From CAYSFW01 sp050329935 (GTDB lineage: Bacteria; Pseudomonadota; Gammaproteobacteria; UWMA-0217), in NCBI GenBank assembly GCA_050329935.1, contig JBHJOI010000101.1, forward strand, positions 1 through 64,000: a stretch of DNA of 64,000 nucleotides, read 5' to 3'. This document shows positions 50,183 to 58,832 of the stretch, piece after piece; within the stretch, counting starts at the first letter, position 1, and every line of letters begins with the position of its first letter. The notes below the pieces were generated by a model that saw only the letters and a list, made by a program, of their open reading frames with translations, ran no database searches and was not told the origin of the DNA. The translations under genes were made by a program, and so were the position numbers.

Positions 50183-50872
50183 ATGCGTGGCGTGATCGCG
50201 GGCCTCGCGATCGCGGTAGCGATCGCCTACGCGGGCTTTCACGTCGGCAACGCCGTACATGACAACGTGCACAACCAGCGATTTATAGAGGTACGTGGCG
50301 TTGCCGAAAGGCTGGTCCAGGCGGACCATGCCGCGTGGACCTTGCCATTCTCGGTCGCCGGTCGTGATGTGCGGGAGATCATGCACCAGGTCGCGCGGCA
50401 GCAGGAGATCGTGAAGGCGTTTCTGGTCGAGCGCGGATTCAAGCCCACTGAAATCGGCCAGCAAGCGGTCGCGGTGCAGGATAACTGGAGCGTCGGCAAC
50501 ACCAACGCCAGTGAACGGTACACCGGGCGCGCCGCGGTTACGTTGGCAACCTACGACGTCGCCGCCGTGCAAACGGCCGCGCAGGCGCTCGACGAACTAC
50601 TAAAAGCCGACGTGTTGCTCGACTATCCGAGCATTCAGTATCGCTACACGGCGCTCAACGACGTCAAACCGGCGATGTTGACCGAGGCGACCCGTAACGC
50701 GCGGGCCGCGGCCGAGAGCTTCGCCAGCGATTCCGGGGCGCGTATCGTCAAGCTGCGTAGCGCGACGCAGGGGCTATTCAGCATCTTGTCGCCCATCGAC
50801 GATTACGACGATGCGGCCTCGGTGACCAAGCGGGTACGCGTCGTGACCCGAATGCAGTACACGATAGATTGA
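50183..50872 (+). CDS. SIMPL domain periplasmic protein
   Basis: This is a 229-residue SIMPL (DUF541) protein. An N-terminal signal-anchor helix (about 3-24) is followed by FIEVRGVAERLVQADHAAWT, the typical SIMPL entry, and a C-terminal RNARAAAESFASDSGARIVK segment ending in TKRVRVVTRMQY. Such proteins oligomerise in the periplasm or outer membrane; their function is mostly unknown. ATG 50183 is chosen over the longer frame. It follows the PLD-like gene by 55 bases, same strand, and may be co-transcribed. It ends six bases before the convergent hydrolase gene. Confidence 0.82.
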   Translation: MRGVIAGLAIAVAIAYAGFHVGNAVHDNVHNQRFIEVRGVAERLVQADHAAWTLPFSVAGRDVREIMHQVARQQEIVKAFLVERGFKPTEIGQQAVAVQDNWSVGNTNASERYTGRAAVTLATYDVAAVQTAAQALDELLKADVLLDYPSIQYRYTALNDVKPAMLTEATRNARAAAESFASDSGARIVKLRSATQGLFSILSPIDDYDDAASVTKRVRVVTRMQYTID

Positions 50873-50878
50873 TGGCTC

Positions 50879-53296
50879 CTAGCGGCCAAGCCGCGTCGCT
50901 TCGCCAATCAAGCGGTCGAGTTCGTGCGCGACTTCCGGTGCGGTGCCGTCCCAGTAGCGCGTATGCGCGCCGGGGCCGATGCAACACTCGCGTCGAACCG
51001 AATCGAAGATCTTCCAATCCGACGACCAGAGCGCGGGATCATCGTCGCGCCGCCATAGATAACGGCCGACATAGTCACCGCTGCGATACGCATTTGACCA
51101 CTGGATCAGCGTGAGCCGCGAGGGGTCCGGGCCGGGAAGTCCCCCCAACGTCCCGTCGACACCGCTCCAGCCATACTGCAATGGAAACCTCAGGTTATAG
51201 AGCTGGCGCAGCGGCGAACCCATCGTGAACAAGTACACCGGCAGGTGCTCCGTGTGACCGATATCGAACAGTCGGTGTAACGAGGGGTCGTTGGTATCGC
51301 TTGGATTGCCGTACTCGCGGGTCAGGAATCGAAGCAGGTCGGCGGTGATGACGGTACCCTGACTGTGCGCCACGATCACCACGCCACTGTAGCCGTGATT
51401 GTCGCGCGGATCGCGCCAAGCCGCGATGTGGCGCAGCAACGAGGCATAGCGCCGACAGATCGCCGCACGCGGCGTCGCCGTGGTCGGCGTGTTGCGCAAC
51501 CAATTCGCGACATCGAGCGCGATGTCGAGTCCGCCGCGAAACCCGAGCGCCAGAAAGCGAAACGGTCCATGCGAGCCAGTGACCGCGATCAGTATCAGCA
51601 ACCCGGTCGCGAGCACCGCGAAGCGGTCGAGCGCCTGCCACGGCCACTCGAACCCGATCGATATCAGGTAACCCAATGGCACCAACACGATCACCACGAC
51701 GCGAAACGCTTCGCCGCTCAGACGCATCCAGCGAAATCCCGCGCTGAGCGAATCCCCGAGCCAGCGACTGGCGCGCGGATTACCTCGACCCTCGAACAGT
51801 TCACCCAGCGCCGCGGGCGAGATCGACCAGACCGCCAGCAATAGCGCCAGCACGATTAGACCAATACTCACGGACAACCCAGGCAGGATGCTTTGATCAA
51901 TCAAGCCTTGCAAACTGGCGACTTCGTCCTGATTGAACTGCTTGGCGCGTGCCGCAAAAAACGCCAACGCTTGCCACAGTCCGGTATTGAGAATCAACAC
52001 CAACGCACTCGGCAGGATCAGACTCAGATTCACGGTCCAGACAGTCTGGCGCGCGAGTGGCCGCCCTGCCAGCGGCGTCGCGCGCGACAACCATGCGCCG
52101 GCGATCGAAACCAGTACCGTGGCGGTGATGATGACGGCCCATACCAAGGTGTTTAGATTGGCCAACCAATGCGCGCTGGCGAGCGTCGCGGCGTAGACCT
52201 CGGCTTGCGTGCTCGACGCTGCGCGCGTCCAGAGCGTCAACGCGAACACCAAGGCCGTGACCAGCACCAAGAGGCGCCCCAGCAACCATGCCCCGGCACG
52301 GCGTGTTTCGTAGACGCGGCACAAACGCAACACCAGCCCGGCGGCGATCAGCCACAGCCAGAAAACGAAGCCGCGGTAACCGATGCCGACGCCAAGCGTG
52401 AGCAGTATCGCCGCCAGCGTCGCCGCGAGGATCACCGGAAACAGCCATGGCCAATGGCGCCCCGCGACATACAATCGGTGGCGATACAGCATGATTCCGC
52501 CGATCCCAGCGACCACCGCGCCGGGCACCAGCGCGAACAGCAGTTCCAGGTTCACGCCCGACGGGATGAAATACAAGGCCCCGACCACGCCAAGACTCAA
52601 CAGACACAGCAATAGAATAGGCACAACCAGCGTCAGCATGACGTCCGCGACTTCATGCAACCGTGATAGCCAGCGCCAACCGGTGCGCTGGGGTTTGAAA
52701 TAGACCTGGGCGCGGTCGATGGCGATGCCGCCGAGACGGGATAAAAAGAACAGCAATAAGTAGAACTCGAACAGGACCGAGAACAGGCTAGACTTGAGCC
52801 GGGAGAGATCGGCCCAGTACATCTCGAACACGTCGACGCCGGCGTCAGCGGGTTCTCCGGGACCTGGCCGGCGAAAGCCGCGCGCGACGACAGTTTCGAG
52901 CGCGGGCTCGGTCGCGGGCTCCGCGAAGTTCTGCAGTTGTTCGCGCATCGCATCATGTTCGATGTCGTCGCAGTCGCTATTGGGTCGGACCGACGCGCGG
53001 GGGCGATTCCGGCCTTCGGGTTCGGTGGTGCCATCTTCCAGCGCGACCGTTTCGCCGCGCTTGAGATACGCAAAGGTCGCCGAGCCTTGGTTGAGCACGC
53101 CGCGGTCGGCGCCCTCGGTATCCACCCGCCTGGCAACTTCGACTCGCCGCAGCCCGAGGCGGATGCTTTCCTCCTGGAACCCAAAATAATCGTGCGCGGT
53201 ATCGGGGCCGATCAACAGATCCGTGATCGCGCGCGCCGACGCGAACGGTGCCTGATCGGCGACCCCATGGACCGCAATGACCGCTACCCTTTTCAT
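50879..53296 (-). CDS. Alpha/beta hydrolase split by a large membrane domain
   Basis: This is an 805-residue protein of unusual layout. The N-terminus MKRVAVIAVHGVADQ (His10-Gly11) is a hydrolase oxyanion strand. Hydrophobic segments fill roughly residues 165-590. Only near the C-terminus do VVIVAHSQGTVITAD (nucleophile Ser645), a TMGSPLRQLY strand, Asp741 (RSGDYVGRYL) and His778 (GAHTRYWDG) complete a serine-hydrolase triad. So one hydrolase fold appears interrupted by a membrane block, with both catalytic halves probably on the same side of the membrane. The substrate is unknown; a lipid or lipid-linked acyl chain is possible. Family membership beyond the hydrolase core is not recognised. 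Confidence 0.78.
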   Translation of the reverse strand: MKRVAVIAVHGVADQAPFASARAITDLLIGPDTAHDYFGFQEESIRLGLRRVEVARRVDTEGADRGVLNQGSATFAYLKRGETVALEDGTTEPEGRNRPRASVRPNSDCDDIEHDAMREQLQNFAEPATEPALETVVARGFRRPGPGEPADAGVDVFEMYWADLSRLKSSLFSVLFEFYLLLFFLSRLGGIAIDRAQVYFKPQRTGWRWLSRLHEVADVMLTLVVPILLLCLLSLGVVGALYFIPSGVNLELLFALVPGAVVAGIGGIMLYRHRLYVAGRHWPWLFPVILAATLAAILLTLGVGIGYRGFVFWLWLIAAGLVLRLCRVYETRRAGAWLLGRLLVLVTALVFALTLWTRAASSTQAEVYAATLASAHWLANLNTLVWAVIITATVLVSIAGAWLSRATPLAGRPLARQTVWTVNLSLILPSALVLILNTGLWQALAFFAARAKQFNQDEVASLQGLIDQSILPGLSVSIGLIVLALLLAVWSISPAALGELFEGRGNPRASRWLGDSLSAGFRWMRLSGEAFRVVVIVLVPLGYLISIGFEWPWQALDRFAVLATGLLILIAVTGSHGPFRFLALGFRGGLDIALDVANWLRNTPTTATPRAAICRRYASLLRHIAAWRDPRDNHGYSGVVIVAHSQGTVITADLLRFLTREYGNPSDTNDPSLHRLFDIGHTEHLPVYLFTMGSPLRQLYNLRFPLQYGWSGVDGTLGGLPGPDPSRLTLIQWSNAYRSGDYVGRYLWRRDDDPALWSSDWKIFDSVRRECCIGPGAHTRYWDGTAPEVAHELDRLIGEATRLGR

Positions 53297-53369
53297 TTCC
53301 GACCACTCTCCCTAACATAGCCGCGATTTTTAGATAGACTCCTGAAGAAGATAGACCAGTTCGCCGCCG

Positions 53370-53900
53370 ATGGCGCGTAACGAATCCGGGCGCGGAGCGA
53401 CCGGAGCCGGGGCAGTGACAAGAACCAGAGGGCACCACGTGGAAGAGACAGACAGCAACAACGAACCCGATTGGGACACCCCGCTCAGTATCACCGTCAC
53501 GCCTGGCTGGTTGATTCACGCGCTTTTCAGCTCCGCGAGTTCGGTCCATACCGGGTGGAGCAGCTGTGTCGACAGCGCCTTGATCGTATCGGATACCATC
53601 GCCGCCGACGATCGTAACGGAAACTATTGTCGACTGGTCGAACAGGAGTTCTCGGAAGGCGAGGGTGAGGACACGGTCTGGCACGATTGGGGTGTCGAGA
53701 TCCGGGTCGGTGAAATGTTGATTACCGGGCACTGGCAGATCCCCGCGAGTACCTCGCCGATGGAGTGGGACTGGTGCTCGCGCGAGGCCGAGCAAGCGTT
53801 CGAGAAGGCCTGCGTGTTGTTCGGCCGGCGCGTGCGGCGCGGACTGCTGATCGAGGAGCCCGACCCGCAAAATGCGCCACCCAAGCAAAAACACCACTGA
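53370..53900 (+). CDS. Hypothetical protein divergent from the membrane hydrolase
   Basis: Function unknown. From ATG 53370 the product is 176 residues; a GTG at 53439 would give a shorter form starting VEETDSNNEP. It is acidic, with a Trp-rich centre (WHDWGVEIRVGEMLITGHWQ, then PMEWDWCSREA) and no signal peptide. The C-terminus EEPDPQNAPPKQKHH is charged. The start lies 73 bases from the divergent 805-residue hydrolase gene, so a shared promoter region is possible. Confidence 0.55.
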   Translation: MARNESGRGATGAGAVTRTRGHHVEETDSNNEPDWDTPLSITVTPGWLIHALFSSASSVHTGWSSCVDSALIVSDTIAADDRNGNYCRLVEQEFSEGEGEDTVWHDWGVEIRVGEMLITGHWQIPASTSPMEWDWCSREAEQAFEKACVLFGRRVRRGLLIEEPDPQNAPPKQKHH

Positions 53901-53968
53901 TTAGCTGCCGAAGTCGGGGCCGCGCGCGAGCGGAGTCCGCCGCGTGGCCAATTTTGGTCTATAGTCGG

Positions 53969-53992
53969 GATGCCAATTCGAGGATTGGCATC
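53969..53992. promoter_or_regulatory. Inverted repeat (possible operator) before the phasin gene
   Basis: GATGCCAAT (53969-53977) and ATTGGCATC (53984-53992) are perfect nine-base inverted repeats around TCGAGG. They lie 30 bases before the phasin ATG and just after a possible -10 TATAGT (53960-53965). This suggests an operator in the early transcribed region, for example for a PHA-responsive repressor; the regulator is not identified. Confidence 0.5.
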
Positions 53993-54021
53993 ACCCCGTT
54001 TAATTTCTGGAGCCAAGCGTC

Positions 54022-54483
54022 ATGAGTAAAAAAGCCGAGACGGAAACGTCATCGCTGATGGACATGTTCGATCCACAAAAAATGTTCGATCAATTCAAGC
54101 AGGCCATGAACCAGTTCGGCGGCACAGAGGTCGACTTCTCCGCGATGCTGGATGCGCAGCGCAAGAACGTCGAGGCGATGTCCGAGGCCAACCGTAATCT
54201 GTGGGCCGGCACCGAGGCGCTGCTCAAGCGCCAGTCCGAGCTGATGGAGCAAGCTTCCAAGGAGGCGATGGAGACCTTCAAAGGTCTGGTGGATGTCAAA
54301 CCGGAGGAGCTCGCGACCAAACAGGCCGAACTGTTCACTCAGGCCTATGAGCGGGCGAGCTCGAACATGCAGGAAATCGCCGAGGTGGTGCGCAAGGCGC
54401 AGGAAGATGCCATGCAAGCGATGGACAAGCGTTTTCGCGAGAGCCTGGAAGAAGTCAAGGCCCTCGTGACCAAGAAATCGTGA
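54022..54483 (+). CDS. Phasin family protein
   Basis: This is a 153-residue helical protein of the phasin type, which coats polyhydroxyalkanoate granules. Features are MFDPQKMFDQFKQAMNQFGG, then long amphipathic helices (ANRNLWAGTEALLKRQSELM, AELFTQAYERASSNMQEIAE) and a Lys-rich C-terminus. No signal peptide or membrane helix is seen. A good ribosome-binding site (GGAG) precedes the ATG. PHA synthase is not in the window. A perfect inverted repeat upstream may regulate it. Confidence 0.82.
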   Translation: MSKKAETETSSLMDMFDPQKMFDQFKQAMNQFGGTEVDFSAMLDAQRKNVEAMSEANRNLWAGTEALLKRQSELMEQASKEAMETFKGLVDVKPEELATKQAELFTQAYERASSNMQEIAEVVRKAQEDAMQAMDKRFRESLEEVKALVTKKS

Positions 54484-54500
54484 GATGAATTGACTGTTCG

Positions 54501-54539
54501 CGGATGTGCGTCAACGGTATCGCAGTTGGCGTACATCCG
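54501..54539. terminator. Long hairpin between convergent phasin and aguB genes
   Basis: A 15-base stem, including two G-T wobble pairs, joins 54501-54515 and 54525-54539 around a nine-base loop. It lies between the two stop codons and could terminate transcription from both sides, though no T-run follows. Confidence 0.55.
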
Positions 54540-54540
54540 T

Positions 54541-55425
54541 TCAGTCGCGCGCAAGTCGGGTCAGATCACCGTAGGCATCGGTTCGTCGGTCGCGCAGAAA
54601 CGGCCAGACCCGCCGCTGGCGCGCGGTGCGATTCAACTCCAGCTCAGCGATCAGCGGACCTTCCGCATCTGCATCCGCCACCGCGAGTAACTCACCTTGC
54701 TGTCCGGCGATGAAGCTATGGCCCCAGAACTGGATACCCGCGGTTGCCGCGGTCGGATCAGCTTCGTGTCCGGTGCGATTTGCGACCAATACCGGTAGGT
54801 GGTTCGCGATCGCGTGCGCGCGTTGAATGGTTACCCATGCCTCGCGTTGGCGGGCGCGTTCCGCCTCGCCATCCCGCGGATCCCAGCCGATCGCGGTCGG
54901 ATAAAGCAGCAGGTCCGCGCCAGCGAGCGCCATCAAACGCGCCGCTTCGGGAAACCACTGATCCCAGCACACCAGCACGCCGAGCCGGCCCAGCGAGGTC
55001 GTGATCGGCTCGAATCCCAGGTCACCGGGTGTGAAGTAAAATTTCTCATAGAACCCCGGATCGTCCGGAATATGCATCTTGCGATAGCGACCGGCGATTC
55101 GACCGTCACGCTCGAACACCACGGCGGTATTGTGGAACAGCCCTTCCAGTCGGCGCTCGAACAGGGACGTGACGAGTACGATATCGAGCTCCTGCGCTAG
55201 CGCCGAGAAAAACGCGGTACTCGGTCCCGGGATGGGCTCCGCGAGATCGAAGACGGCAGGGTCCTCGTGCTGGCAGAAATAGGGCGTCGTATGCAATTCC
55301 TGCAACAAGACCAGCCGTGCGCCCCGGCGCGCGGCGCCACGAACCAACTCGGCGCTCTGTCGGCGATTGTGATCGGGATCGATGACGCAGGCTTGTTGAA
55401 CGACGGCAACCGAGAGTTTAGACAC
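54541..55425 (-). CDS. aguB: N-carbamoylputrescine amidase AguB
   Basis: AguB hydrolyses N-carbamoylputrescine to putrescine, CO2 and ammonia, the second step from agmatine. The 294-residue nitrilase-family product has the Glu43-Lys116-Cys153 triad (LVLLQELHTTPYF, YRKMHIPDDPGFYEKFYF, LGVLVCWDQWFPE). The C-terminus has ILDRDRRTDAYGDL-like sequence. ATG 55425 overlaps the aguA stop by eight bases, so the two genes form one operon on the - strand. Confidence 0.94.
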   Translation of the reverse strand: MSKLSVAVVQQACVIDPDHNRRQSAELVRGAARRGARLVLLQELHTTPYFCQHEDPAVFDLAEPIPGPSTAFFSALAQELDIVLVTSLFERRLEGLFHNTAVVFERDGRIAGRYRKMHIPDDPGFYEKFYFTPGDLGFEPITTSLGRLGVLVCWDQWFPEAARLMALAGADLLLYPTAIGWDPRDGEAERARQREAWVTIQRAHAIANHLPVLVANRTGHEADPTAATAGIQFWGHSFIAGQQGELLAVADADAEGPLIAELELNRTARQRRVWPFLRDRRTDAYGDLTRLARD

Positions 55426-56467
55426 GTTGAACGACTCCCGTGGGTAGCTGCATAGTCAGGCAATGCACGCTACCGGATTGATGGATGAACGGCAACGCGG
55501 GCACCGGCTCCACGGTACGGCCGGGAAACAGCGATTCGATGATCCGTAGTGCCGATTCGTCCTCGGGCACCTGGTAGGTCGGAACGATCACCGCGCCATT
55601 CAGAATGAGAAAGTTGGCGTAGCTCGCCGGCAGTCGCTCCCCGGCAGCATTATGGCAAGGTGACGGAAACGGCAACGGCACCAGTTCGTACCGCTCGCCG
55701 AGCGCATTGCGAAAACCTCGCAACTCGCCCTCCATCGAGCGGAGCGATTCGAAATGCGCGTCGCGCGCGTCCTCGCAGCGCAGGTAGGCGATGGTATGCG
55801 GATCGCAGAACCGCGCCAGCATGTCGATATGACCATCGGTGTCGTCGCCGTCCAGCCAGGCGTGTTCAATCCAGAGGACTTGTTCGAGCGCGAGCGTTTC
55901 GCGCAGCCATCGTTCGATGCCGCGCGGATCGAGATCGGGGTTGCGTCCGGGGTGCGACAGGCATTCGCGGGTGGTCATGAGGGTCCCGGCGCCATCGCTC
56001 TCGATGCTGCCGCCCTCAAGCACCCTGGGAATCTCGCGGGTCGCGGCCGACGCGAGATACCCGAGCGTGGCAAGCCGAGACGTGACTGCATCGTCGAGTT
56101 CGGCCACGAACTTGTCGCCCCAACCGTTGAACCTGAAATCGAGCGCCAGCGGTCCGTCGGCCCCGGTCAAGGTAATCGGGCCGAAATCGCGCGCCCAACT
56201 GTCGTTATACGGTAGCGGTATCACGGTAAGTCGTGCCGCGTGCACGGAATCGAGCCGCAGTGTCTCACGCACCGCGTGCGTATCCAGTTCGTCCTCCGGC
56301 ACCAGCAGCCATGCGCGTTCATGCCGCAATACGGTGCGCACCAACGCGGCGTAGGCCTCGACGGCGCGTGGATAGACCTCGGCCCAGCCGGACGAGACGC
56401 GCGGCCAGGCCATCAGGATTGCGTCTTGCGGTTCCCATTCGCCGGGCAGCCTTAAACTGTTGGTCAT
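55418..56467 (-). CDS. aguA: Agmatine deiminase AguA
   Basis: This converts agmatine to N-carbamoylputrescine and ammonia, the first step of putrescine synthesis or agmatine use. The 349-residue product has the family N-terminus LPGEWEPQDAILMAWP, the substrate region VLEGGSIESDGAGTLMTTREC and the catalytic Cys336 in GSVHCLTMQLP. Residues such as NDSWARDFGPI fit the conserved deiminase fold. It is the first gene of the agu unit, coupled to aguB. Confidence 0.95.
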   Translation of the reverse strand: MTNSLRLPGEWEPQDAILMAWPRVSSGWAEVYPRAVEAYAALVRTVLRHERAWLLVPEDELDTHAVRETLRLDSVHAARLTVIPLPYNDSWARDFGPITLTGADGPLALDFRFNGWGDKFVAELDDAVTSRLATLGYLASAATREIPRVLEGGSIESDGAGTLMTTRECLSHPGRNPDLDPRGIERWLRETLALEQVLWIEHAWLDGDDTDGHIDMLARFCDPHTIAYLRCEDARDAHFESLRSMEGELRGFRNALGERYELVPLPFPSPCHNAAGERLPASYANFLILNGAVIVPTYQVPEDESALRIIESLFPGRTVEPVPALPFIHQSGSVHCLTMQLPTGVVQRV

Positions 56468-56487
56468 GTGATATCAGTGAGTTGCGA

Positions 56488-56772
56488 TTACCGACGCCGT
56501 ACCACGGCGTGCACGACCCTATCATATTCGAAGTACACGACGAATCGGTCGTAGTCCCAGCTCGAAATCGGGGGATTTCCGACTGCTGCCCGCTGTCGCA
56601 GCGGGGTGCCAAAGCGGGCCGCGACTTCCTGCTGACGCATGCCGCGGGATGGCAGGTCACGATGTTGAACGACTGCCGGCTGGCCATCGATGACGACGAT
56701 GTCGCCGATCGCAGCCACCGGCAGTACGGCCAGACTCAACGCTAACGCAATCAGAGATGGGGAGTTACGCAT
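56488..56772 (-). CDS. Small exported hypothetical protein
   Basis: This is a 94-residue product from ATG 56772 with a signal peptide (MRNSPSLIALALSLAVLPVA). The mature part reads VVIDGQPAVVQHRDLPSRGM, then VAARFGTPLRQRAAVGNPPI and WDYDRFVVYFEYDRVVHAV. The Gly-Met/RFG...PP.S.W.Y pattern recurs in gammaproteobacterial proteins of unknown function; it may bind cell-wall or small ligands, but no function is established. The longer frame to 56796 is rejected. It lies 20 bases upstream of aguA, on the same strand. Confidence 0.7.
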   Translation of the reverse strand: MRNSPSLIALALSLAVLPVAAIGDIVVIDGQPAVVQHRDLPSRGMRQQEVAARFGTPLRQRAAVGNPPISSWDYDRFVVYFEYDRVVHAVVRRR

Positions 56773-56899
56773 ATTTGGGCTTCCGACCTTGGACATCGAT
56801 TCAAGTTGCAGATTCCGTCGGCGGGAATGTTAATGCGCGCGGGCCGGACTGCAACCCTAAAGTTTTGTTTGAGCGGGCAATGTGGTTTAATCCGCGGCC

Positions 56900-58147
56900 A
56901 TGTTCAAGCCACTTCCGCTCTTCATCGGACTGCGTTATTCAAGGGCGAAGCGGCGTACCCACTTCATTTCGTTCATCTCCCTGATATCGATCGCAGGCAT
57001 CGCGCTCGGCGTGACCGCGTTGATTACTGTGCTCTCGGTCATGAATGGGTTCCAGAACGAATTGCGCGAGCGCATTCTGGGGATGGCCTCGCACATGAAG
57101 GTCTCCGAGCTTGATTCCTCGCTGACCAACTGGCGTGCCCTGCAAGCGGAACTCAATGACCAGCCGCATGTGCTCGGGAGTGCGCCGTTAATCGAGTTCG
57201 AAGCCATGCTGCACAAGGACGGACGGGTGAGCGGCGCGATTCTGCGCGGTATCGATCCGGCGGAGGAGGCGGCGGTTTCCGAGGTGCACGAGAAAATGGT
57301 GGGCGGGTCGATGGACGCATTGCGGTCCGGCGAATACGGCATCGTGCTCGGCAAGGAGTTGGCGTTGTCGCTCGGTGTCGACATGGGTGACAAGGTGACC
57401 GTCATCACGCCGCAATCCGTCGTGACCCCGGCCGGGATCGTGCCGCGCATGCGCCGTTTCACCGTGGTTGGCGTATTCGCGGTTGGCATGTATGAATACG
57501 ACCGTGGTTCCGCGTTCCTGCAGCTCGAGGACGCGGCACGCTTGATGAACCTTGAAGACAAGGTGCAGGCGCTAAGGGTCAAGCTCGACGACATGTTTCG
57601 GGCTCGCGCCATGGTTCCCCTCCTGACTGAGCGGCTGGGTCCCAATTTCTGGATCAGCGACTGGACGCGGCAACACGCCAATTTCTTCAAGGCGATTCAG
57701 ATGGAGAAGCGTGTCATGTTCATCATCCTGCTGCTGATCGTGGTCGTCGCCGCGTTCAACATTGTTTCAACGCTGGTCATGCTGGTCAACGACAAGCGCG
57801 CCGACATTGCGATCATGCGCACGCTCGGCATGAGTCCGTCAGGTGTCATGGGGGTGTTCGTTGTCCAGGGCACCTTGATCGGCGCCGTCGGTACGCTGCT
57901 TGGAGTCCTCTGCGGCGTGTTGCTCGCGCTTAACATCGAAACCATCGTGCCGGCGATCGAATCGATGTTCCAGACCAAGTTCCTGTCGCCCGACATCTAC
58001 TACATCAGTGAACTGCCGTCGGACCTCAAGTGGAGCGATGTCTTGCTGGTCGGCACGGTATCCTTCATTGCTTCCATCGTAATGACGCTCTATCCCGCGT
58101 GGCAGGCGGCACGAACCCAGCCGGCCGAGGCCTTGCGCTATGAATGA
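56900..58147 (+). CDS. lolC: LolC/LolE-type lipoprotein-releasing permease
   Basis: This is a 415-residue inner-membrane permease of the LolC/E family, which frees outer-membrane lipoproteins to LolA. The N-terminal FIGLRYSRAKRRTHFISFIS and SLISIAGIALGVTALITVLS form the first helix region. A large periplasmic domain follows (about 45-260), then three C-terminal helices with VNDKRADIAIMRTLGMSPSG. A single LolC/E gene fits the homodimeric LolF-type system found in many proteobacteria, but a second copy could lie elsewhere. It overlaps lolD by 8 bases. Confidence 0.92.
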   Translation: MFKPLPLFIGLRYSRAKRRTHFISFISLISIAGIALGVTALITVLSVMNGFQNELRERILGMASHMKVSELDSSLTNWRALQAELNDQPHVLGSAPLIEFEAMLHKDGRVSGAILRGIDPAEEAAVSEVHEKMVGGSMDALRSGEYGIVLGKELALSLGVDMGDKVTVITPQSVVTPAGIVPRMRRFTVVGVFAVGMYEYDRGSAFLQLEDAARLMNLEDKVQALRVKLDDMFRARAMVPLLTERLGPNFWISDWTRQHANFFKAIQMEKRVMFIILLLIVVVAAFNIVSTLVMLVNDKRADIAIMRTLGMSPSGVMGVFVVQGTLIGAVGTLLGVLCGVLLALNIETIVPAIESMFQTKFLSPDIYYISELPSDLKWSDVLLVGTVSFIASIVMTLYPAWQAARTQPAEALRYE

Positions 58148-58832
58148 ACCTGAAGCGGAGGTCGTGCTCGAAGCGGTCGGGCTGCGGAAGATCTATCACG
58201 AGGACCGCCTGCGCGTGCCGGTGCTGCATGGTGTGGACATGACCGTGCGCGCGGGCGAGAAAGTTGCCGTGGTCGGCGCTTCCGGCAGCGGCAAGAGCAC
58301 CTTGTTGCACCTGCTCGGCGGCCTTGATCTACCCAGCGAGGGCGAGGTCACGGTCTGCGGGCAACGGATCTCGCAGCTCTCCGATACCGCGCGTGGCCGG
58401 CTACGTAATCGCTGCCTGGGTTTTGTCTACCAGTTTCACCATTTGCTGCCCGAGTTCACGAGTCTCGAGAATGTCGCGTTGCCGTTGTTGCTTGCGGGCA
58501 AGAGCGTCGACGAGGCGAGCGAGCGTGCCGCCGAGTTGCTGCGGCGGGTAGGCCTGGGTGAGCGCCTGGAGCATAAACCCGGCGAGCTGTCGGGTGGCGA
58601 ACGTCAACGCACCGCGATCGCGCGCGCGCTATCGAACTCGCCCAAGATCGTCATGGCCGATGAACCGACCGGCAACCTGGATCAACGCACGTCGGCGGGG
58701 ATCTACGAGACGATGTTGGAGATTAACATTGAAATGCGAACCGCTTTTGTGATCGTCACGCATGATCCGGTTTTGGCGCGGCGGCTCGATCGGATCTATC
58801 ACCTCGAGGATGGCTTGCTTCAGCGACCGTGA
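58140..58832 (+). CDS. lolD: LolD, lipoprotein-releasing ATPase
   Basis: This is the 230-residue ATPase of the Lol release complex. Walker A is GASGSGKST (about 46-54), the Q-loop region is LGFVYQFHHLLPEFT (a LolD hallmark), the signature is LSGGERQRT, and Walker B is IVMADEPTGNLD. The LolC/E gene upstream overlaps its start. The 3' end overlaps a convergent DUF2062 gene by 77 bases on the opposite strand. Confidence 0.95.
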   Translation: MNEPEAEVVLEAVGLRKIYHEDRLRVPVLHGVDMTVRAGEKVAVVGASGSGKSTLLHLLGGLDLPSEGEVTVCGQRISQLSDTARGRLRNRCLGFVYQFHHLLPEFTSLENVALPLLLAGKSVDEASERAAELLRRVGLGERLEHKPGELSGGERQRTAIARALSNSPKIVMADEPTGNLDQRTSAGIYETMLEINIEMRTAFVIVTHDPVLARRLDRIYHLEDGLLQRP

